Origin: an uncultured Muribaculaceae bacterium
Lineage (GTDB): Bacteria > Bacteroidota > Bacteroidia > Bacteroidales > Muribaculaceae
DNA: 28,215 nucleotides
Assembly (NCBI GenBank): GCA_910587355.1
Contig: CAJUKF010000039.1
Coordinates: 1 to 28,215 of the forward strand
Reading direction: 5' to 3'
Made by a program: the position numbers and the translations under genes. Positions 23,389 to 28,215 of the stretch are shown in pieces. Position 1 is the stretch's first letter; each line of letters starts with the position of its first letter. The notes below the pieces were generated by a model. It was not told the DNA's origin and did no database searches. It was given only the letters and a program-made list of their open reading frames with translations.

Positions 23389-23979
23389 TTATTTTCTTGA
23401 CTCCTCGAATTTCTCTATGTCGGACTTTTTTGACAGAAGGTATTCCACATCGTCAAGTCCCTCGAGGAGACATTGTTTTTTATAAGGGTTGATATCAAAT
23501 TTCTCAACACGACCGGAGGTGAGATTGGTTACTGTCTGATTCGGAAGGTCAATGCGTACCTTTGCCTGCGGGTTGCCGGCAACCGTGGCGAAAAGTTCCT
23601 GAAGGAATGTCTCGCTCACAGTGACAGGCAGTACGAAACAGTTGAGCTCATTCTGCTTGTGAATATCAGCGAAAAAGCTCGAAATCACCACTCTGAACCC
23701 ATAGTCATGGATTGCCCAGGCCGCATGCTCGCGACTTGAACCACAGCCGAAGTTCTTGCCTGCGACAAGCACACATCCCGAATACTTGGGGTCATTGAGC
23801 GGAAATGAGTCAATCTTGCTGCCGTCGGGTGTGAAACGCCAGTCGCGGAAAAGATTGTCGCCGAATCCTTCACGGGAAGTCGCTTTCAGAAAGCGGGCCG
23901 GAATAATCTGGTCGGTATCCACATTCTCAGTGGGGAGAGGAATACACGATGACTCTATTATATCGAATTTTTCTTTCAT
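23389..23979 (-). CDS. leuD: 3-isopropylmalate dehydratase, small subunit
   Basis: This 196-residue swivel-domain subunit pairs with LeuC to isomerise 2- to 3-isopropylmalate. Motifs: 'ENVDTDQIIPARFLK' near the start and 'GKNFGCGSSREHAAWAI', the signature of aconitase small subunits. The length is typical of bacterial LeuD. It starts 16 nt after leuC and ends 9 nt before leuB. Confidence 0.96.
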   Translation of the reverse strand: MKEKFDIIESSCIPLPTENVDTDQIIPARFLKATSREGFGDNLFRDWRFTPDGSKIDSFPLNDPKYSGCVLVAGKNFGCGSSREHAAWAIHDYGFRVVISSFFADIHKQNELNCFVLPVTVSETFLQELFATVAGNPQAKVRIDLPNQTVTNLTSGRVEKFDINPYKKQCLLEGLDDVEYLLSKKSDIEKFEESRK

Positions 23980-23995
23980 TGCTGTTATTGCTTAA

Positions 23996-25393
23996 TCATT
24001 GTGCATCAAGGGTTTCTGGAATGACTCCGTTGATAGCCACGCTTGCCGCCACGAGCGGTCCGGCAAGCACTGTGCGCGCACCGGGTCCCTGACGGCCCTC
24101 GAAATTACGGTTCGATGTGGACACAGCCAGTTTGCCGGCCGGAATCTTATCGTCGTTCATGGCAAGACATGCCGAGCATCCCGGCTGACGCAACTCGAAA
24201 CCGGCCTCCTCGAGCACTTTGTCGATACCTTCGTCACGTATCTGTTTTTCTACGGCGTGCGAGCCCGGGACGAGCCACGCAGTGATATCAGGGTGCTTCT
24301 TTTTACCTTTCACCACAGATGCGAAGGCACGGAAATCTTCTACACGGCCATTGGTGCAGCTGCCGAGAAAAACATAGTCTACTTTCTTCCCTGCAAGTTT
24401 TTCACCTTCCCTGAATCCCATGTATTCTAGAGCTTTGCGGTACGACTGCGCCTCAATCGGATTATGTTCAGGAGCGGCAGGAATACACTCCGAGATTCCC
24501 ATGCCCATGCCGGGATTAGTACCGAAGGTGATGCGTGGTTCGATATCGGCGGCATCAAGCGACTCTTCTTTGTCGAATACGGCATCGTCATCCGACTTCA
24601 GAGTCTTCCAATATGCGAGAGCTTTATCCCACTCCTCGCCGACTGGAGCTGCTCTACGGCCTTTCACATACTCGAATGTGGTCTCATCGGGAGCCACCAG
24701 GCCTCCTCGCGCACCCATTTCTATCGAGAGATTGCAGAGAGTGAGACGTCCTTCCATGGAGAGGTTTTCGACGGCCTCTCCGGCATACTCCACAAAGTAT
24801 CCTGTCGCTCCGCCGGTCGTCATACGGGTTATTATATATAGTGCAAGGTCTTTGGCAGTGACACCCGGACGAAGATGACCCTTGACGGTGATGCGCATTG
24901 TCTTCGGCCTGGGTTGTATAATACACTGCGAGGCAAGCACCATCTCTACCTCGCTTGTGCCTATGCCGAATGCTACGGAGCCGAGTGCGCCGTGGGTAGA
25001 AGTGTGGCTGTCGCCGCATACAATGGTCTGTCCGGGCAGAGTCAGGCCCGATTCCGGGCCTATCACATGTATGATGCCGTTGCGAGGGTCACATAGCCCG
25101 TAGTATTCGAGACCGAAATCACGGGCATTGCGTTCGAGGGTCTCTACCTGATTGCGCGACACAGGGTCGGCGATAGGGCGCTCCTGGTTAAGTGTCGGAA
25201 TATTGTGGTCTGGTGAGCAGACTGTACGCCCGGGACGGAACACACCTATGCCTCTGCTTCTCAAACCTGCAAAAGCTTGTGGTGATGTCACCTCATGGCA
25301 ATAATGACGGTCGATATACAGCTGGTCGGGACCGTCCGGAATATGATTGACAACATGTGCCGACCATATCTTGTCGAAAAGTGTAGAACCCAT
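23996..25393 (-). CDS. leuC: 3-isopropylmalate dehydratase, large subunit
   Basis: This 465-residue aconitase-family subunit carries the [4Fe-4S] cluster. The cysteine ligands lie in 'FLGSCTNGRVEDF' and in 'GCSACLAMN' (C-x2-C). 'CGDSHTSTHGALGSVAFGIGTSEVE' is the standard substrate-binding block. The length is normal. It is the second gene of the leu operon, 6 nt after leuA. Confidence 0.96.
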   Translation of the reverse strand: MGSTLFDKIWSAHVVNHIPDGPDQLYIDRHYCHEVTSPQAFAGLRSRGIGVFRPGRTVCSPDHNIPTLNQERPIADPVSRNQVETLERNARDFGLEYYGLCDPRNGIIHVIGPESGLTLPGQTIVCGDSHTSTHGALGSVAFGIGTSEVEMVLASQCIIQPRPKTMRITVKGHLRPGVTAKDLALYIITRMTTGGATGYFVEYAGEAVENLSMEGRLTLCNLSIEMGARGGLVAPDETTFEYVKGRRAAPVGEEWDKALAYWKTLKSDDDAVFDKEESLDAADIEPRITFGTNPGMGMGISECIPAAPEHNPIEAQSYRKALEYMGFREGEKLAGKKVDYVFLGSCTNGRVEDFRAFASVVKGKKKHPDITAWLVPGSHAVEKQIRDEGIDKVLEEAGFELRQPGCSACLAMNDDKIPAGKLAVSTSNRNFEGRQGPGARTVLAGPLVAASVAINGVIPETLDAQ

Positions 25394-25399
25394 TTCAGT

Positions 25400-26896
25400 C
25401 TATTTTGCAAATTTATTGATAGCATCGATGAAGGCCTCCGCACTGGCCGCTACGATATCGGTGTTGGCCGAGAAACCATGATAGAAATTACCCTCATGTT
25501 CGACTGTCATATGTACCTTGCCGACATCATTGCTTCCTTTGTTGAATGCCTGAATGAGAAATTCGCGGAGCAGCATCTTGCGGCGGATAATTACCTTTAT
25601 GGCATTGATTGCGGCATCCACAGGTCCGTTGCCACTGGAGCAGGCCTCGAATTTCTCGCCTGCAATGTCAAGCCCCACGCTGGCTACAGACTGCAGACCG
25701 ATGCCCGAAGTGACCTGAAGGTAATCAAGCTTGATGCGATGTAGTTTCTTGGTATGCTGACCGGCAAGCATGAGCACATCGTCGTCGGTGATTTCCTTCT
25801 TTCGGTCGGCAAGTCTGAGAAATGCCTCGTATGCAGTGTTGAGAGCATCCGTATCAAGTTCTACTCCGAGCACATGCATGCGGTGCTTGAGCGCGGCACG
25901 ACCGCTTCGTGCGGTGAGCACGATTGAGTTCTCGTCAAGACCAACGTCGTTGGGGTCGATGATTTCGTAGCTCTGCTTGTTTTTCAGCACACCGTCCTGA
26001 TGAATACCCGACGAATGGGCGAAAGCGTTGCGGCCCACGATAGCCTTGTTGGGTTGTACTGGCATGTTCATCAGGCTCGACACCATGCGGCTTGTCGGTA
26101 TTATGCGCTGTGAATTGATATTGGTGTCTATGCCGAGTTCGTGATGCGAGCGGAAAGTCATCACCACCTCTTCGAGTGAGGTATTGCCGGCGCGTTCGCC
26201 AATACCGTTGATTGTAACCTCTGCCTGACGGGCTCCGGCTATGACGCCTGCGACAGTGTTTGCCGTGGCCATGCCCAGGTCATTATGGCAATGCGTGGCT
26301 ATCACAGCTTTCTCGATGCCCCGTACATTATCAATAAGGTATTTTATTTTAGCGCTGAACTCCGAAGGCAGGCAATAACCAGTGGTATCGGGGATGTTTA
26401 CCACCGTAGCGCCGGCTTTAATCACAGCTTCTATTACGCGTGCAAGATATTCGTTATCAGTGCGGCCGGCATCTTCGGCATAGAACTGGACGTCCTCCAC
26501 AAAGCGCTTTGCATAGGTGACGGCGCGTACGGCGCGTTCGATAATCTCCTCGCGGTTTGAGTTGAATTTATACTTGATATGGATGTCGGAAGTCCCTATA
26601 CCGGTGTGAATGCGCGGATGCTTGGCATATTTCAAAGCCTCGGCCGCAACCTTTATGTCATTTTCCACAGCGCGCGTCAGAGCGCATACCGTCGGCCATG
26701 TCACGGCCTTGGAGATTTCCACAACAGAATTAAAATCGCCCGGACTGGATACGGGAAATCCGGCTTCAATAACATCCACGCCTAAAGTTTCGAGAGCTTT
26801 TGCAACTTCAATTTTTTCTACCGTATTGAGCTGACAGCCCGGTACTTGTTCGCCATCGCGTAACGTCGTGTCGAATATATACAAACGTTCGCCCAT
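25400..26896 (-). CDS. leuA: 2-isopropylmalate synthase
   Basis: This 498-residue enzyme makes the first committed step of leucine synthesis from 2-oxoisovalerate and acetyl-CoA. The catalytic TIM barrel is at about 1-280 (DTTLRDGEQVPG, metal ligands in 'HCHNDLGMA' and 'NGIGERAGN'), then a linker domain. The C-terminal regulatory LeuA dimer domain (about 385-498, with 'VTSGIGLQSVASVGL' and 'SSGNGPVDAAINAI') is complete, so leucine feedback is expected. It is first in the operon. Confidence 0.96.
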   Translation of the reverse strand: MGERLYIFDTTLRDGEQVPGCQLNTVEKIEVAKALETLGVDVIEAGFPVSSPGDFNSVVEISKAVTWPTVCALTRAVENDIKVAAEALKYAKHPRIHTGIGTSDIHIKYKFNSNREEIIERAVRAVTYAKRFVEDVQFYAEDAGRTDNEYLARVIEAVIKAGATVVNIPDTTGYCLPSEFSAKIKYLIDNVRGIEKAVIATHCHNDLGMATANTVAGVIAGARQAEVTINGIGERAGNTSLEEVVMTFRSHHELGIDTNINSQRIIPTSRMVSSLMNMPVQPNKAIVGRNAFAHSSGIHQDGVLKNKQSYEIIDPNDVGLDENSIVLTARSGRAALKHRMHVLGVELDTDALNTAYEAFLRLADRKKEITDDDVLMLAGQHTKKLHRIKLDYLQVTSGIGLQSVASVGLDIAGEKFEACSSGNGPVDAAINAIKVIIRRKMLLREFLIQAFNKGSNDVGKVHMTVEHEGNFYHGFSANTDIVAASAEAFIDAINKFAK

Positions 26897-26976
26897 AAAA
26901 TTAAAGGTTTAGTAATTAATTATCTGGATATACACATATAAATAAAAATCCGGAACAGACTTCTCCGATTTCCGCC

Positions 26977-27008
26977 CAAATTTACGCAAAAATTTTTTAA
27001 AGGCACAA
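26977..27008 (-). promoter_or_regulatory. Promoter of the leu operon
   Basis: The minus strand has TTG (27008-27006), 21 nt, then TAAATTTG (26984-26977), a full consensus match, 81 nt before leuA. The leader after it has an imperfect hairpin, CGGAA (26951-26955)/TTCCG (26970-26974), followed by a U-rich stretch, which could be a weak attenuator. The rest of the 26897-27114 gap holds no gene that I can see, only AT-rich sequence and a C10 run at 27060-27069. Confidence 0.7.
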
Positions 27009-27114
27009 TTTCAGAAGAAAATTTATTATCATCCGCCACTTTTTCTTACCATATGTCCTCCCCCCCCCCGATGCTTCATCCCAGATGATTTCCGACATTA
27101 TATAAATAAAAAAT

Positions 27115-27146
27115 CACGTCAGGTTACTGTTATGTAACTTGACGTG
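27115..27146 (-). terminator. Terminator of the tRNA-Ser transcript
   Basis: A 13-bp stem (27115-27127 with 27134-27146, one G-U pair, loop TGTTAT) is followed on the minus strand by ATTTTTTATTTAT. It lies about 110 nt beyond the tRNA 3' end, after the partial tRNA copy. Confidence 0.85.
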
Positions 27147-27151
27147 TAGTC

Positions 27152-27171
27152 TTGCGGAGCGACCGAGATTC
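27152..27171 (-). repeat. Copy of the tRNA-Ser 3' end (20 nt)
   Basis: TTGCGGAGCGACCGAGATTC is identical to 27253-27272, which covers the tRNA acceptor 3' strand, discriminator and part of the T-arm. Such copies are the usual mark of site-specific integration at a tRNA gene. The 101-bp spacing is far too short for a live element, so it would be a remnant or a new att site. Confidence 0.7.
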
Positions 27172-27222
27172 TTGCTGCGCAAGCGCTAAGGCGGTAACGA
27201 ACTCTTCTCGTTCTCATCTCGG
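27163..27222 (-). other. Possible three-way-junction RNA downstream of tRNA-Ser
   Basis: A closing stem CCGAGAT (27163-27169)/ATCTCGG (27216-27222) encloses two hairpins: CTTGC-TGC-GCAAG (27171-27183) and AACGA/TCGTT (about 27196-27212). It lies between the tRNA and its terminator on the same transcript, and its closing stem reuses the duplicated tRNA T-arm sequence. It could be a tRNA-derived remnant or a processed small RNA. Confidence 0.35.
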
Positions 27223-27255
27223 CTATCCTTAAAAAGGACTCCGTCCATTTTTTTG

Positions 27256-27343
27256 CGGAGCGACCGAGATTCGAACTCGGGAAACGCTTTTGACGTTTAC
27301 ACGCTTTCCAGGCGTGCCTCTTCAGCCACTCGAGCATCGCTCC
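27256..27343 (-). tRNA. tRNA-Ser (anticodon GGA)
   Basis: The minus strand begins GGAGCGATGCTCGAGTGGCT and ends TCGCTCC plus discriminator G, with a 7-bp acceptor stem. The anticodon loop reads CTGGAAA (anticodon GGA), and a long variable arm (GTAAACGTCAAAAGCGTTTCC region) is typical of class II serine tRNA. The T-arm is CCGAGTTCGAATCTCGG. The CCA end is not encoded (GCA follows). Length is 88 nt. Confidence 0.95.
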
Positions 27344-27354
27344 TTTTGCGAGTG

Positions 27355-27385
27355 CAAAGGTAATGGTAAATTTTTTACTGTGCAA
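27355..27385 (-). promoter_or_regulatory. Promoter of tRNA-Ser
   Basis: The minus strand has TTG (27385-27383), 20 nt, then TACCTTTG (27362-27355), a perfect consensus 12 nt before the mature tRNA. Confidence 0.8.
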
Positions 27386-27490
27386 GTTTTCTGCGACTTT
27401 TTTGTTGTGACTCCAATTCTTCAATTGTTTTTGGAATTATTGCGGATGTTATGTAGAATATTGGAGTAGAAATGCGAAATAAAATCAGCC

Positions 27491-28096
27491 ATGTCTGCGT
27501 TTAATCATTACAATAATATTAAATTCACTATGATGGGAAATGATATGAATGATGAAATGCGATGGACAACACTCAAAAGTGAATTGATTGTGTCGCGGCC
27601 TCCGTGGCTGCGTGTACGCTGTGATGAGGTGAGGTTGCCCGATGGCCGTATCAATCCGGAGTATTATGTGCTGGAGTATCCCGATTGGGTAAATGTGATT
27701 GCAATTACCGAAGAGGGACAGTTCGTTATGGAGAGGCAGTACCGTTATGGGCTCGGTTGTACATGTTTTGAAATTCCGGCCGGTGTGATTGAGCACGGTG
27801 AGACTCCTGAGGAAGCCGCCAGACGCGAACTCGAGGAAGAAACCGGCTATACCGGAGGAGAATGGAAGAAACTGGTCACCCTGAGCGGGAATCCAAGCAC
27901 GACGAATAATCTGACCCATTGCTTCCTCGCATTGGGAGTAAAGGACGAGGGCAAGCGGCATCTTGACTCTACCGAGGATTTGGTCGTGAAATTGCTTTCT
28001 CGCGAAGAGGTCTATGCTCTGCTTGTCAATGATGAAATCAAGCAAAGCCTTATGGCGGCTCCGTTATGGCGCTATTTTGCACTTGAGGAAAAATGA
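27491..28096 (+). CDS. NUDIX hydrolase (ADP-ribose pyrophosphatase-like)
   Basis: The protein is 201 residues from ATG 27491; ATGs at 27533 and 27548 are possible shorter starts, and the first 15-20 residues are not family-like. The NUDIX box G-x5-E-x7-REL-x-EE-x-GY is complete ('HGETPEEAARRELEEETGY'), preceded by 'EIPAGVIE'. 'VMERQYRYGLG' and 'LSGNPSTTNNLTHCFLA' resemble the ADP-ribose/sugar-nucleotide pyrophosphatase group. It would hydrolyse a nucleoside diphosphate linked to another moiety. Substrate not determinable here. It stands alone on the plus strand. Confidence 0.9.
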   Translation: MSAFNHYNNIKFTMMGNDMNDEMRWTTLKSELIVSRPPWLRVRCDEVRLPDGRINPEYYVLEYPDWVNVIAITEEGQFVMERQYRYGLGCTCFEIPAGVIEHGETPEEAARRELEEETGYTGGEWKKLVTLSGNPSTTNNLTHCFLALGVKDEGKRHLDSTEDLVVKLLSREEVYALLVNDEIKQSLMAAPLWRYFALEEK

Positions 28097-28118
28097 ACTT
28101 CCTGCCACTAAAATATAA

Positions 28119-28157
28119 AAGACCGCATCGTAATCAATCTTTTTACGATGCGGTCTT
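28119..28157. terminator. Terminator hairpin after the NUDIX gene
   Basis: A 15-bp perfect stem (AAGACCGCATCGTAA 28119-28133 with 28143-28157) closes a 9-nt loop. The U-tract is weak on the plus strand (TTACCTTAG) and better on the minus strand (TTTTATATTTTAG), so it may work in both directions. Confidence 0.75.
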
Positions 28158-28163
28158 ACCTTA

Positions 28164-28215
28164 GTTCGCCCGACATGGGCATAATCTAACGGGTGAAAGT
28201 CCCGAGCGCACCCCG
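28164..28215 (+). mobile_element. Probable 5' end of a group II intron, cut by the window edge
   Basis: The sequence GTTCGCCCGACATGGGCATA followed by AATCTAACGGGTGAAAGTCCCGAGCGCAC shows the GGGTGAAAGTCCC hairpin found near the 5' end of many bacterial group II introns, and GTTCG resembles the GTGYG 5' boundary. It begins 6 nt after a terminator stem. Only about 50 nt are visible, so class and reverse transcriptase cannot be checked. Confidence 0.55.

Noticed and set aside
24420..24878. Plus-strand frames antisense to leuC
   Set aside because: Shadows of the well-supported leuC frame; no start context or family resemblance.
27119..27424. 101-aa minus-strand frame across tRNA-Ser
   Set aside because: It covers the tRNA, its promoter and the terminator; no protein-like features.

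Overview
The window looks like a chromosome segment of a gut-type Bacteroidales bacterium (Muribaculaceae or a relative; the family level is inference). The evidence is the repeated Bacteroidota promoter signature (TTG, 19-21 nt, TAnnTTTG), weak or absent Shine-Dalgarno sequences, a 6-bladed beta-propeller protein, BlaI/M56 pairs and a PiT-PhoU fusion. Most genes are moderately GC-rich; the 7.4-9.3 kb segment is visibly more AT-rich and looks acquired.

Layout. 1-5909: the end of a MacB-type ABC operon (ATPase tail, two FtsX-like permeases, TolC-like protein) followed by its own two-component pair. The response regulator is a receiver joined directly to a Fis-type HTH, without the AAA+ domain usual for the NtrC class. 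5950-7407: secreted beta-propeller protein. 7410-9188: a small defence or toxin-antitoxin-like island. It holds an orphan HigA-like repressor flanked by imperfect direct repeats, an Abi-family HEPN protein with a translationally coupled unknown partner, and, between them, a tiny predicted RNA on the opposite strand with its own promoter, UUCG-capped hairpin and U-tract. This is the best candidate for an interesting system, because AbiF-family HEPN proteins are reported to pair with a small RNA antitoxin. 9372-13839: PhoB/PhoR-like two-component system and a PiT phosphate transporter with PhoU-like tail; a shared 20-bp direct-repeat box lies before the regulator and the transporter.

13938-16789 (minus strand): flavodoxin-like lipoprotein, exported CMD-cupin protein, and a MATE exporter with a ~190-nt structured leader. 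17036-18871: a glycoside hydrolase pseudogene with a missing N-terminus and two frameshifts. 18894-19836: small membrane protein and a HepT/MntA (HEPN/nucleotidyltransferase) toxin-antitoxin pair. 20005-21986: BlaI-M56 antirepressor pair with three near-identical operators. A 106-bp element with 27-bp inverted repeats separates it from the leuA-leuC-leuD-leuB operon (22312-26896, minus strand), which has a clear promoter.

27115-27385: tRNA-Ser(GGA) with promoter, followed by a downstream copy of its own 3' end inside a possible three-way-junction RNA and a terminator. 27491-28096: a NUDIX hydrolase. The window ends in a terminator hairpin followed at once by what looks like the 5' end of a group II intron.
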